This document shows positions 9,217-18,328 of a DNA stretch of 50,198 nucleotides, one piece after another; the stretch's first letter is position 1; the number at the start of each line of letters is the position of its first letter. A program made the position numbers and the translations under genes. The notes below the pieces were generated by a model. The model was given only the letters and a program-made list of their open reading frames with translations. It made no database searches and was not told where the DNA came from. The DNA is from Fischerella muscicola PCC 7414 (GTDB lineage Bacteria > Cyanobacteriota > Cyanobacteriia > Cyanobacteriales > Nostocaceae). The stretch is taken from positions 1-50,198 of the forward strand of contig NZ_AJLK01000072.1 in the NCBI RefSeq assembly GCF_000317205.1. The letters run 5' to 3'.

Positions 9217-9582
9217 ATTGCTACCTCTTAAGTCAAGATATGCATTTAACTTGTCCTGTAGCGGTTGCTAGGAGAATGTGGAGGCAAAAATGGAGTATAA
9301 AAGTCTCCTAATTGCTGTACAGATGTGTAAATAAATATCTGTACAAAACAGAATTCTCTAAATATAATGCAACCTGATTATTCATTAATTTAACAAGATT
9401 ATATAAAAGATTAGACATTACTATGAATATTAATTGGTTAGGCGATAATTAATGTTTTTATGCCAGTTACTGTACAGTTTTTGACTTCATATTTTCATAT
9501 TTCATCTGTTAGTTAAAGAAGATTTAAAATTATTTTAATTTAGAAATAATTGAAGAAATCCTCAAAGAGTTTCCATCAAACT
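9217..9582. other. AT-rich gap with a TGTACAGAT inverted repeat
   Basis: No gene is visible. TGTACAGAT (9316-9324) and ATCTGTACA (9337-9345) form a 9-bp stem with a 12-base loop upstream of the esterase gene. The rest (9350-9582) is AT-rich and lies where the missing C-terminal end of the ADP-ribosylglycohydrolase would be expected. Confidence 0.5.
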
Positions 9583-10215
9583 TTAATAAACCGCCGCCTC
9601 AAAACGCGCCGCTAAATCGATAATGTCTTGTTTGCGGACTATTTGTTCAATCCATTCTTGAATATACGCCATTTGCGGTTCATTCCCTTCTAAAAGAGAT
9701 GCTGCTACACTGATGTAGATACCACAGGCTATTTGCGATCGCAGATGAGCGTGGGTAATGCATGAGACTTGATGCGATCGCTCTATTAATTCTGGAAAGG
9801 TTAAACTTTTGTGGTAATAAGCTATTGGCAAGATTCGCATCAAAGAATCATTACCATTACTGTTTTCGCTTTTTCCTCCTGCTTGTAAGGGTGGAGTACC
9901 TTGTTGTTTCCAATTTAATATTGCCGAAAAAGTCGTATTTCCAATATCAAACACCTCGCCGTGGGGAGTCCAATAACCTTCGTTGTACCAGCGCCAAAAA
10001 GAATTAGCGATCGCATCCAACGAGAACCCACTACAAAGACATTCTGCCAAGCAAAATGTCAGCGAACTATCATCAGACCAAGTTCCCGGTGGTACATCCC
10101 ACGTACCGTAACCCAGCATCGACTTTACTGGTGATTTAATTCTTTCAGCACGGCTAGTGAATTCTACTGGTACACCTAGCGCGTCACCCACACATAAACC
10201 CATGAAACCGGACAA
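9583..10215 (-). pseudogene. ADP-ribosylglycohydrolase (DraG family), C-terminally truncated
   Basis: The 210-residue product begins with the family hallmark GLCVGDALGVPVEF and carries the first metal-binding segment TWSDDSS (45-51), GNDSLMR (121-127) and HAHLRSQIA (155-163). DraG-type enzymes remove ADP-ribose from proteins and are normally about 300 residues. This one stops at FEAAVY and lacks the C-terminal GGDTDT-type motif that provides the other metal ligands. The DNA beyond the stop is AT-rich and shows no continuation in another frame, so this looks like a deletion rather than a point frameshift. The opening TTG at 10215 keeps the conserved helix; an ATG at 10203 would cut into it. 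Catalytic activity is unlikely. Confidence 0.75.
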
Positions 10216-10274
10216 GGTTTTGGTTGTAATAGATATGAATAATCTCGATGATAATTATCACTACTTAACTTGAT

Positions 10275-10368
10275 TAGGACTTACGCAAAAATCACGAAAA
10301 AGCTTAATTTATCGAACCGCCATAGACGCCAAGAACGCCAAGAGTTCATAGAGTGTGCGTAAGTCCTA
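10275..10368. mobile_element. MITE-like element, 13-bp inverted ends, TTGAT duplication
   Basis: The ends are perfect inverted repeats, TAGGACTTACGCA (10275-10287) and TGCGTAAGTCCTA (10356-10368). Both flanks carry TTGAT (10270-10274 and 10369-10373), consistent with a 5-bp target-site duplication. The 94-bp body contains 'gccatagacgccaagaacgcc' and no coding capacity. Related ends occur at 19827-19951 and a body-like fragment at about 17960. It is probably mobilised in trans by a transposase outside this window. Confidence 0.8.
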
Positions 10369-10409
10369 TTGATATAGTAGTCCACCACATTAATTATGAT
10401 CAGCTGCAA

Positions 10410-10440
10410 GAACCCCGACTTTTTTAAAAAGTCGGGGTTC
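10410..10440. repeat. Palindrome GAACCCCGACTTTTT/AAAAAGTCGGGGTTC
   Basis: Two 15-base arms separated by one base form a near-perfect palindrome. The same core (CCCCGACTTTT/AAAAGTCGGGG) forms the hairpin after sir at 13625-13655. Here it lies in a gene-free stretch. Confidence 0.8.
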
Positions 10441-10916
10441 TGACCCCTGGTAAACCCCCAGAAATTATGTGATCGAGTACTAGCTTCGCAAAAGTTAAAT
10501 AGGTGTCCTAGACATAACAATTATATTTAGATATATGATTTTTTGATAATCATATAGTTTGATATCTAAAAGACGCATACTTGTTAAAAATGTTCCTTGT
10601 TCAACTATTTTTTAATTTTGTGCCATTATAAAAACTGTCTACTTGATCTCTTAAAAATGTGATGAAATGAATTATTTACGTAACTATTATATTGCTAAAA
10701 TTTGCTTTGTATTCTAATCTTGTGACTACTCTATTTCCCACATATTACTTCTACGGCGGCTTCCCAGAGGGTAATTTATTTCAGAGATAAAGTTTATGCT
10801 TTTTGATTTTTATGTAAACTGTCAATCATGCAATTTTTTATAAAATGTTTGGAACATAATTGTACTATTTTCGACATTACATATAAAAGCAACTTCTACA
10901 AAGCTTGGTCAAATAT
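10441..10916. other. AT-rich gap upstream of the outer-membrane protein gene
   Basis: About 475 bases without a credible gene. It should hold the promoter for the gene at 10917. I see no clear operator. Confidence 0.4.
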
Positions 10917-11462
10917 ATGCAAAGATTTTTCAAGTCTTTTTTGGCATTTTCTGCTTTATCTTCTTTGGTAATTGCTCCTGTTTTTCTATCAATTGGTGCT
11001 GCTTCTGCTCAACCTGTTCCTATTAAAAAAGGTACAGATGCTAGCTACGTTGGTGCTGGTTTTGCTGCTGGTGTTACCAGTGGTGGACAAAACAATGATG
11101 ATGCCACATTCGGTGGTAATGTTGCTGGTCGTTTGAAGCTTGGTAGTACTCCTTTCTCTGCACGCGGTCAGATCAACTTTAGTAGTGAGACGAGCGCTAT
11201 CACCCCCTATGTTTCCGCTGACGTGGGTATCGCTAAAAACACTAATGCTTTTGTAGGTGTTGGTTATCAATTTGTGGAGTCAAACGGCAAACCAACACCT
11301 AGTGGTAACAAAGATGCTGTGGCAGTGGTTGCTGGTGTAGAATCTGAAGTTGCTAAAAACTTTCTCGTTTATGGTAATACCACTTTAGGAATTAATGCTT
11401 ATGAAAATAGCTCTGCTTCTGCTGTAAGTATTAATGGTGGTATCGGCTATCGGTTTAAGTAG
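10917..11462 (+). CDS. Putative outer-membrane beta-barrel protein
   Basis: This 181-residue protein begins with a classical signal peptide: a basic start, hydrophobic core FLAFSALSSLVIAPVFLSIGA, and probable cleavage after AASA. The mature part is rich in Gly, Ser and Val with alternating patterns (VGAGFAAGVTSGG, YVSADVGIA, AFVGVGYQF, AVSINGGIGYRFK), as expected for a small porin-like barrel. An aromatic residue lies next to the C-terminus, as in many barrel proteins. I use the ATG at 10917; a TTG four codons upstream is less likely. A strong terminator follows. I do not recognise a named family, so transport or adhesion roles are open. Confidence 0.75.
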   Translation: MQRFFKSFLAFSALSSLVIAPVFLSIGAASAQPVPIKKGTDASYVGAGFAAGVTSGGQNNDDATFGGNVAGRLKLGSTPFSARGQINFSSETSAITPYVSADVGIAKNTNAFVGVGYQFVESNGKPTPSGNKDAVAVVAGVESEVAKNFLVYGNTTLGINAYENSSASAVSINGGIGYRFK

Positions 11463-11532
11463 CTTGGTTGTTTGGTTAGCCAAAAAAAAATTGGAGAACG
11501 TAACAAATAACTGATAATTTATAAGTAACATT

Positions 11533-11576
11533 GCTGGGTTTGCTAAGTATTGTATTACTGAAAAACCCAGCTTTTT
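11533..11576 (+). terminator. Rho-independent terminator
   Basis: GCTGGGTTT (11533-11541) pairs with AAACCCAGC (11563-11571), followed directly by TTTTT. It lies 70 bases after the outer-membrane protein gene and separates it from sir. Confidence 0.85.
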
Positions 11577-11706
11577 GTCGTGTTAAAATTAGACTATTCT
11601 TCTTATTGCCGACCGGATTACCGGGAAACAATTAGCCGAATGGGTGCTTCTAAAATTCACGCTTCGGCGCTTCCGATGCTTTCTTGAGAACACAATATAA
11701 TTAGCA

Positions 11707-13620
11707 ATGGTTAAATCCGCTCCTCTTCCCATCGCCAGCCGTAAGCCTTCTAAAGTAGAAGCAATCAAAGAACGCAGTAATTTTTTGCGTGAACCAGTCG
11801 CTACAGAAATTCTCCAGGATACAACGCATTTTAGCGAAGATGCGGTACAAATCCTCAAGTTTCACGGATCTTATCAACAGGATAACCGGGATAATCGGAT
11901 AAAAGGGCAGGAAAAAGATTATCAGTTTATGCTGCGGACAAAAAATCCTGGTGGTTTTGTACCGCCGCAGTTATATCTGGCTCTAGATAAACTAGCTGAT
12001 GAATATGGCAATCATACTTTGCGTGCTACCACCAGGCAAGGATTTCAGTTACACGGAATTTTAAAGAAAAATCTCAAAGCAGCGATCGCTGCTATTGTGA
12101 CCAACATGGGTTCGACGCTGGGAGCTTGTGGTGACTTAAACCGCAATGTCATGGCTCCTCCAGCACCTTTTAAAAATAAAGCAGAATACCAGTATGCCTG
12201 GGAATATGCTGAGAATGTCGCTGAGTTACTCACACCACAAACAGGCGCTTACTACGAAATTTGGTTAGATGGCGAAAAAGCCATCAGTGGAGAAGAAAAC
12301 CCAGAAGTCAAAGCAGCAAGAGAACGCAATGGCACTGGTACTATCTTCCACGACAAAGAAGAACCGATCTACGGCACATACTACATGCCGCGCAAATTCA
12401 AGGTTTGTGTCACGGTTCCTGGTGATAACTCAATTGATTTGTACAGCCAAGACCTCACCTTAGTGGTAATTACTGACAATGAGGGAGAATTAGCAGGATT
12501 TAATGTCTTTGCTGGTGGTGGTTTAGGACGTACACACAACAAAGAAGAAACTTTCGCCAGAGTTGCAGATGAAATTTGCTACGTGGCCAAAGAAGATGTT
12601 TATGATATGGTGAAAGCCATCGTTGCCACTCAAAGAGATTATGGCGATCGCACAGACCGTCGTCACGCCAGATTAAAATATCTAATCCACGATTGGGGCG
12701 TTGATAAGTTCCGGGCCATGGTGGAAGAATATTTTGGCAAACCCCTGGAACCTTTCAAACCTCTGCCACAATGGAAATATGAAGATTTCCTCGGTTGGCA
12801 TGAACAAGGTGATGGCAAGCTGTTTTTAGGTATTTCTATCGACAACGGCCGGATCAAAGATGAAGGCGACTTCCAACTGAAAACCGCTTTACGGGAAATT
12901 GTCGAACAGTACAACTTGCCTATCCGCTTGACTCCTCACCAAAATGTGATTCTCTACGATATCGCACCCGAGAATAAACAAGCTATTGAAGAGACTCTCA
13001 ATGGTTACGGTGTTGTCACCAATATTGATAGCATCGACCAGATTTTCCGTTACTCAATGGCTTGTCCAGCATTACCTACCTGCGGTTTAGCAATTACGGA
13101 ATCAGAACGAGCTATTCCCGGAATTCTAGAACGGATTCGCGCTTTGTTGAATAAAGTGGGTTTACCAAATGAGCATTTTGTGGTAAGGATGACAGGATGC
13201 CCCAACGGTTGCGCTCGTCCGTATATGGCAGAATTAGGGTTTGTGGGTAGCGCTCCCGAAAGTTATCAGATATGGTTGGGTGGTTCGCCAGACCAAACTA
13301 GGTTGGCCAAGGCTTATATTGATAAGTTACATCATAATGATCTAGAAACTTTCCTAGAGCCAATTTTTGTGTACTTTAAAAAGTCACGTAAAAAAGGTGA
13401 AAGCTTTGGGGATTTTTGCGATCGCGTTGGGTTTGATGCAATTCGTAAGTTTAGCGAATCCTACAAATCGAAGATTGCTAAAGCTTTAAATGTTGGGCGT
13501 CATCGGATTACTGTCCGGGATGATATTTATGCTGTGCTGAAGAAAACTGCCCAAAGTCAAGGTAAGTCAATGACGGATGTGGTGGATGAAGCGTTAAAGC
13601 TTTACTTGAAGACAGAGTGA
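11707..13620 (+). CDS. sir: Ferredoxin-dependent assimilatory sulfite reductase
   Basis: This 637-residue enzyme reduces sulfite to sulfide with six electrons from ferredoxin. The [4Fe-4S]-siroheme ligands are Cys453 and Cys459 (CPALPTC) and Cys498 and Cys502 (CPNGC). Other conserved blocks are [13 protein letters not shown] and the substrate-site region [10 protein letters not shown]. The last ~40 residues, from [16 protein letters not shown] to [10 protein letters not shown], go beyond the catalytic fold and read like a CopG/Arc ribbon-helix-helix domain: one strand, then two helices. A hairpin follows the stop. The convergent minus-strand unit (ligase plus methyltransferase) ends only 44 bases away. 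Confidence 0.95.
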   Translation: MVKSAPLPIASRKPSKVEAIKERSNFLREPVATEILQDTTHFSEDAVQILKFHGSYQQDNRDNRIKGQEKDYQFMLRTKNPGGFVPPQLYLALDKLADEYGNHTLRATTRQGFQLHGILKKNLKAAIAAIVTNMGSTLGACGDLNRNVMAPPAPFKNKAEYQYAWEYAENVAELLTPQTGAYYEIWLDGEKAISGEENPEVKAARERNGTGTIFHDKEEPIYGTYYMPRKFKVCVTVPGDNSIDLYSQDLTLVVITDNEGELAGFNVFAGGGLGRTHNKEETFARVADEICYVAKEDVYDMVKAIVATQRDYGDRTDRRHARLKYLIHDWGVDKFRAMVEEYFGKPLEPFKPLPQWKYEDFLGWHEQGDGKLFLGISIDNGRIKDEGDFQLKTALREIVEQYNLPIRLTPHQNVILYDIAPENKQAIEETLNGYGVVTNIDSIDQIFRYSMACPALPTCGLAITESERAIPGILERIRALLNKVGLPNEHFVVRMTGCPNGCARPYMAELGFVGSAPESYQIWLGGSPDQTRLAKAYIDKLHHNDLETFLEPIFVYFKKSRKKGESFGDFCDRVGFDAIRKFSESYKSKIAKALNVGRHRITVRDDIYAVLKKTAQSQGKSMTDVVDEALKLYLKTE

Positions 13621-13624
13621 TACA

Positions 13625-13655
13625 GATCCCCGACTTTTCTAAAAAGTCGGGGATC
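13625..13655. terminator. Hairpin between convergent genes
   Basis: GATCCCCGACTTTT (13625-13638) pairs with AAAAGTCGGGGATC (13642-13655), a 14-bp stem just after the sir stop and just before the end of the minus-strand ligase gene. It could serve both directions. It shares its core with the palindrome at 10410-10440, so it is a repeat-family member placed as a terminator. Confidence 0.7.
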
Positions 13656-13663
13656 TTGTTAAC

Positions 13664-14773
13664 TTACACTAGTCCTGAGTAACTATTTTTCAAAACCTGT
13701 TCTATTGAACCGAGTTTTTTGAAATCACTAATCATCATGCAAGCTTTTGTTTCTCGCTTGTTGAGCATGTCTTTTAGGGGTGCGAGTAAATTCACGTCTG
13801 GATCTTCCCCCAGTGCAACTTCCGCAGCTTGCAAAACTTGTGAAGCGATCGCGAAAATCTCTTGATTGTTAAATCCTTCTTTTGCAGAGATTTGATGTCT
13901 TTCAGCGTCTGGAATTATTGCTCTTCCTGGTAATGATGTATCTAAAACTAGACCTTTTAATAATGCCAGTAACGCAGCATAAATAGAAAAGTCATCACAA
14001 CTATCAAATGATTTGAATTCTATTCTGCCGACTTCTGCGGGAATGCGTGCTATTTTTGTCAGCGAAGGAGTAGACTTAATTAACTGTTCAGGTTTTTCTA
14101 CAAACACAATTGCTGCTGATCTTTTACCTGTTCTAATAAATGTCCTTACCGATAAACCTTCCCACAAATTACCTTGATAAAAAGGAGAACTAAAGCTAAA
14201 AGGAACAATATAAGGACTGTAATAAGTTAGCTTCTTAGCAATATCAATTAAACTTTCATAAGATAAACCAGGGAATGATAAATTTAAATCTGGGCCATAG
14301 CTTACCATAAAAATATGAGCAGTTTGTTCATCAGGGTTAGCCTGTAACATGCTGAGTTCATAATTATTGAGTGGAGGATCAGGCTGAAAAACTGTTTTAT
14401 AGGGATTAAAACTAACTAAAATTGGCGATAAATCAAATTGTGCAGCCACTTGACGTAGCAAGCAAAAACTTTCTGACAATTCACTAATAGCAGTTTTAAT
14501 ATCAGGATTTATTGTTGTTCTGATTTCAATTCCTTTGGGAATACAATCTATAAGTTTTTGCGTGTCTTCTGCAAATCTCTCAAATCCTTCGATGTACCAC
14601 CTTTTTTTTCTAATACCAGCATCTCCAATACATAATTGCTTTGAGTCGTTAGGGTATGTGGGTAGTCGTTCAATAATTTGATTAAAATCAGTAAATTTTG
14701 TACAAGAAAAATCAGCAAACTTTCCTTCTGCATTTAGGAAAGCAACTTCATGCTCAATTCCAAAATAAAACAT
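13664..14773 (-). CDS. GCS2-type glutamate-cysteine ligase-like enzyme
   Basis: This 369-residue protein resembles the glutamate-cysteine ligase 2 superfamily, which makes gamma-glutamyl amide bonds using ATP. Visible signatures are GIEHEV (5-10, metal-binding Glu7/Glu9), GIEIRT (81-86), an Arg at 210 in LSVRT, and GRIEFKSFD (249-257). It is not an obvious match to the ordinary cyanobacterial GshA, which opens with a different FE-E-Y pattern. It lies 38 bases downstream of a TcmP-like methyltransferase on the same strand, so the two probably form an operon. The end converges on sir. The true acceptor (cysteine or another amine) cannot be read from sequence. Confidence 0.75.
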   Translation of the reverse strand: MFYFGIEHEVAFLNAEGKFADFSCTKFTDFNQIIERLPTYPNDSKQLCIGDAGIRKKRWYIEGFERFAEDTQKLIDCIPKGIEIRTTINPDIKTAISELSESFCLLRQVAAQFDLSPILVSFNPYKTVFQPDPPLNNYELSMLQANPDEQTAHIFMVSYGPDLNLSFPGLSYESLIDIAKKLTYYSPYIVPFSFSSPFYQGNLWEGLSVRTFIRTGKRSAAIVFVEKPEQLIKSTPSLTKIARIPAEVGRIEFKSFDSCDDFSIYAALLALLKGLVLDTSLPGRAIIPDAERHQISAKEGFNNQEIFAIASQVLQAAEVALGEDPDVNLLAPLKDMLNKRETKACMMISDFKKLGSIEQVLKNSYSGLV

Positions 14774-14811
14774 TATTTATACCTTATTTTAAATTTTGAT
14801 ATTCTGGGGAC

Positions 14812-15630
14812 TCAACCTAATTGAACTAAAGCCAAACGATACATATTTACTAAGGGCGGTATATAAGAAAACAAAAAGCGATTGATGAGAGAAAAACGCT
14901 TTAAATACTTCTTTGGTAAATCACTAAATCTACAAACCTCCAATATTTGATAGCGAGAATCCCAATTTTTGATTTTCTGGATATCAGAAATTCCCCAATC
15001 AAACTTGGCTGATGTGTATTTCAGGGAATCGTGGCGCTTTTGGTTTTTGACCATCAAAGGTGACATAGAATCAAAAGCAAACCATGAACCCGGAAACTCT
15101 TGCAAGAGGTTAGCAAAAAGCTGCTGTACTTGCTTTTCATTCAGATACATCAGCACACCTTCTGCTACAAACATACAACGTTGTACACCAATGGCTTTAA
15201 CGCATTCAAACCAGTCTGTATCTAAACAAGAAGCGGTGATAAAATGACGACGTTCTGTTTCTGGAAAAAACTGCTGCCGCAATTGCATTGCATCTGGTAA
15301 ATCTAAATCAAACCAGCGTACTTGTCCGTTATCTACCCGTTCAAAGCGCGTGTTTAATCCTGCACCAATCTCAACTACTGTACCTTGAGGGTATTTTTCT
15401 AGGTAAGTGCGTACCCACTTGTCTAGAATCATACCTCGCAAACAAGTACCTGTTTGCGAGTTTTTTGCAGTAGCAAATTTAGCAAAATCATAATCAATTG
15501 CTTCTAGAATCTTGACTGATTTAGGATCTACAATAATCGGCTCAGGTTGCTTGATTTCTGTAGCCCTTGCCCACAGGGTAATTAATAATGTTTCTTGGAT
15601 AACACCAAGATTAACTTTAGTTTTGGTCAT
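14812..15630 (-). CDS. Class I SAM-dependent methyltransferase (TcmP/LCMT-like)
   Basis: This 272-residue protein has SAM motif I VVEIGAGLNTR (85-95), an acidic ribose-binding segment WFDLDLPD (106-113) and FVAEGVLMYL, the signature of the leucine carboxyl methyltransferase/TcmP family. Such enzymes methylate carboxyl or hydroxyl groups of small molecules. The ATG at 15630 is the natural start. It is the upstream gene of a probable two-gene unit with the GCS2-like ligase, which hints at a small modified metabolite; this is an inference from spacing alone. Confidence 0.82.
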   Translation of the reverse strand: MTKTKVNLGVIQETLLITLWARATEIKQPEPIIVDPKSVKILEAIDYDFAKFATAKNSQTGTCLRGMILDKWVRTYLEKYPQGTVVEIGAGLNTRFERVDNGQVRWFDLDLPDAMQLRQQFFPETERRHFITASCLDTDWFECVKAIGVQRCMFVAEGVLMYLNEKQVQQLFANLLQEFPGSWFAFDSMSPLMVKNQKRHDSLKYTSAKFDWGISDIQKIKNWDSRYQILEVCRFSDLPKKYLKRFSLINRFLFSYIPPLVNMYRLALVQLG

Positions 15631-15876
15631 CAGTATCTATTAACTAACCCTTTTTAGAGAACTTAATTAAAAAAATTCTCAATAATCTTAACACACCAGA
15701 AAATGATAAAGAAGGGAAAGAGCGTTAGACATAGGAAAAATTAAAGGTGTAAATAAAATTACTATATAAAACAGATGAAAAGCTTATGATGTCAAGTCTC
15801 TCCTTCAGGCTTCTGCCTACAGTCTCCTGCTTTCTTGTACTAGGATGGATTTGGGAAAAGCTAGAGGCGTGAGTTT

Positions 15877-16569
15877 ATGACAAGTGCCGTTCAATCTCCC
15901 TACAGTAGTGAACAAATAGCAGCATGGCTGCGTGGATTACTGACTATTGCTTGGGCAGATGGTGACTTTGACGACCAAGAACAAAAATTAATTGCCAGCA
16001 TCACCAAGGATGAACTGGCTCCAGAGACAAAAGTAGAGTCTTTAGATGTTATTGAACCAGAGGAATTAGCTACTGTTTTAGGCAGTGGTACGCCAGCAGC
16101 AGAAAATTTCTTGCGTACAGCTGTGATGGTGGCGATCGCTGATGGTACATATTCTAAAAGCGAAGACTATCTTCTACACGAGTTGTGCAAGGCTTTGGGA
16201 GAGCCAGAGAACTTACTCGAGGCCCTGCGTCATACTTTAGAATTTCACCCAACAGAACCGGTAGAACAGCATCTAGAGACTCCTTTAGTCCTCGCACCTA
16301 CAAAGCGGCAACTTGACGCATTACACCCAGTGCGCGAATGGTTAGATGGACTAGACATCGAAGATCCCAGAGTTGCCCGCTTTTTATGCAAAATGATTCC
16401 TTCCCAGTGTCCATTTGAGCGTGATGTGAAGTTATTTGGACACAAAGTCGTACATATCCCGCCGTTATGTAAACTTAATCCGCTTTATGATCAGCTAGTC
16501 GGTTTACGTTTCCGTGCCCTCTCCTATTTAGCAGATGAATGTGGTGAGGATGTTTCGGAATATATTTAG
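15877..16569 (+). CDS. TerB-like plus Mo-nitrogenase C-terminal-domain protein
   Basis: The N-terminal half (about residues 8-120) resembles a TerB-like helical domain, with acidic WADGDFDDQEQ and AIADGTYSKSED repeats that may bind metal. The C-terminal ~80 residues (REWLDGLDIEDPRVARFLCKMIPSQCPFERDVKLFG...CKLNPLYDQLVGLRFRALSYLADECGED) match the Mo-dependent nitrogenase C-terminal domain family found in diazotrophic cyanobacteria. Cysteines in CKMIPSQC and CKLNP are conserved in that family as I remember it. No nif genes are nearby. A role in nitrogen fixation or metal handling is suggested by family name only. Confidence 0.82.
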   Translation: MTSAVQSPYSSEQIAAWLRGLLTIAWADGDFDDQEQKLIASITKDELAPETKVESLDVIEPEELATVLGSGTPAAENFLRTAVMVAIADGTYSKSEDYLLHELCKALGEPENLLEALRHTLEFHPTEPVEQHLETPLVLAPTKRQLDALHPVREWLDGLDIEDPRVARFLCKMIPSQCPFERDVKLFGHKVVHIPPLCKLNPLYDQLVGLRFRALSYLADECGEDVSEYI

Positions 16570-16570
16570 T

Positions 16571-16827
16571 TAATGGTTAGTAGTTAGTAGTTAGTAGTTA
16601 ATTGTTAGTGGTTAATTGTTAGTGGTTAATTGTTAGTGGTTAATTGTTAGTGGTTAATTGTTAGTGGTTAATTGTTAGTGGTTGATGGCTAATAACAATG
16701 ACCCCTTACCAATTACCCATTACCAATGACCCCTTACCAATTACCCATTACCAATGACCCCTTACCAATTACCCATTACCTACTAACTACTAACCACTAT
16801 CTACTAACTACTAACAAATTACCAATT
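16571..16827. repeat. Heptamer repeat block in front of obg
   Basis: TTAGTGG/TTAATTG heptamers (16575-16690) are followed by ACCAATTACCCATT and GACCCCTT units (16698-16780) and CTAACTA units (16781-16815). The two halves are partly complementary and could pair. The last unit runs to within a few bases of the obg ATG, with no Shine-Dalgarno sequence. Confidence 0.9.
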
Positions 16828-17826
16828 ATGCAATTCATCGATCAAGCAGAAATTGAAGTAGCAGCAGGCAAAGGAGGCGATGGGATTGTTGCTTTCCGAC
16901 GAGAAAAGTATGTACCAGCAGGTGGCCCATCTGGCGGTAATGGTGGCAAGGGCGGTTCGGTGCTTTTACGTGCTGTAGAAAGTCTGCAAACCTTACTTGA
17001 CTTTAGATACAACCATCGTTTTCAAGCTGAAAATGGTTCTCGTGGTGGCCCAAATAATCGCACTGGGGCAAATGGCAAAGATTTAATTATTGAAGTTCCC
17101 TGCGGTACGGTGGTTTATGATGCCGAAACAGAGGAAATACTGGGGGATTTGGTAGAACCTGGGCAAGAGTTGCTAGTTGCCAAAGGTGGTAAAGGTGGAC
17201 TGGGTAATCAGCATTTTTTGAGTAACCGTAATCGCGCCCCGGAGTATGCCTTACCAGGGTTGCCAGGAGAAGTAAAGCAGCTGCGTTTGGAGTTAAAACT
17301 TCTGGCAGAAGTGGGGATTATTGGTTTACCAAATGCTGGAAAATCCACTTTAATATCTGCTTTATCAGCAGCACGTCCCAAAATTGCTGACTATCCCTTC
17401 ACTACTCTTGTACCTAATTTGGGTGTGGTACGCAAACCCAATGGTGATGGTACAGTTTTTGCTGATATTCCAGGATTAATTGCCGGTGCTTCCCAAGGGG
17501 CAGGTTTGGGACATGATTTCTTGCGCCATATTGAACGTACGCGAGTGCTGTTGCACTTAATTGATGCTACTAGTGAAGATGCGATCGCAGACTATAAAAT
17601 CATTCAACAAGAATTGCAGGACTACGGCAGGGGTTTATCAGATCGTCCACAAATTTTAGCTCTCAACAAAATCGACGCCGTAGATAAGGAAAGTGTAGAT
17701 TTAGAAGCATTGGCAACACAACTGAATCATCTTTCCCACGCCCCAGTATTCTTAATTTCTGCTGTTACTGGTACTGGTTTAGAGCCAATGCTACAAGAAA
17801 TTTGGTCAGTGCTAGAAACAATTTAA
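16828..17826 (+). CDS. obg: Obg/CgtA ribosome-assembly GTPase
   Basis: This 332-residue GTPase has the glycine-rich Obg fold (residues 1-157: [26 protein letters not shown]) and a G domain with G1 [10 protein letters not shown]3 DIPG and G4 NKID. Obg proteins act in late 50S assembly and stress signalling. There is no extra C-terminal OCT domain, as is common in cyanobacteria. The start is the ATG at 16828, where conserved [11 protein letters not shown] begins; upstream in-frame codons come from tandem repeats. Confidence 0.95.
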   Translation: MQFIDQAEIEVAAGKGGDGIVAFRREKYVPAGGPSGGNGGKGGSVLLRAVESLQTLLDFRYNHRFQAENGSRGGPNNRTGANGKDLIIEVPCGTVVYDAETEEILGDLVEPGQELLVAKGGKGGLGNQHFLSNRNRAPEYALPGLPGEVKQLRLELKLLAEVGIIGLPNAGKSTLISALSAARPKIADYPFTTLVPNLGVVRKPNGDGTVFADIPGLIAGASQGAGLGHDFLRHIERTRVLLHLIDATSEDAIADYKIIQQELQDYGRGLSDRPQILALNKIDAVDKESVDLEALATQLNHLSHAPVFLISAVTGTGLEPMLQEIWSVLETI

Positions 17827-18328
17827 TTAAGTAAAAAAATCTGAGGTATAAAATATGACTACCACTGAGAATACTGGTAGTACTCGACCACATAAGTTAT
17901 AAAAATCAATGTGGTGAACAACTAGTAGTTTGGCAAGGCAAATTTTTGGGGGAGAGTAATAAACCGCCAAGTACGCCAAGAAAAGGAGAAAAAGAGAATT
18001 TGAAAATCGCTAAAAGTTAATTTATGTAAAAATTTTTAACTTTATAACTATTTGTATCTAAGAAAATTTGTCTAATTGTAACAATTGATTCTGTAGACGT
18101 AAGCGTTCTGATAGGGTAAGACTTTAAGATAGTAACTGGGTGATATTAGCTTAGTATCAAGCTATTTTCACTATCAAGAACAAAAGTATCTGATATGACT
18201 TCGTGAGTGTGGTTGCTACGACGTCTACAAAATCATGGCTATCAACTGAGTTTGATATTCCAACCAAGGGTGCTGATTTCAAAAAAATTCTGACAACTTA
18301 ACTTAGTAAATCTACATAGTCTCCGAGT
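17827..18328. other. Gene-free stretch with small hairpins and repeat fragments
   Basis: No gene is seen. ACTACCA (17858-17864) with TGGTAGT (17875-17881) makes a small stem after obg. 'aaaccgccaagtacgccaag' (about 17961-17980) resembles the body of the MITE at 10275-10368. The remainder is AT-rich and should carry the promoter of the Uma2 gene. Confidence 0.45.

Noticed and set aside
10281-10520. Minus-strand reading frame of 79 codons
   Set aside because: It lies within the MITE-like element and the palindrome at 10410 and has no protein-like pattern.
16726-16827. N-terminal extension of Obg
   Set aside because: The extra residues ([14 protein letters not shown] and so on) come from heptamer repeats; the conserved start is 16828.
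16571-16827. Possible CRISPR array
   Set aside because: The units are 7-14 bases with no unique spacers; this is tandem repeat DNA.
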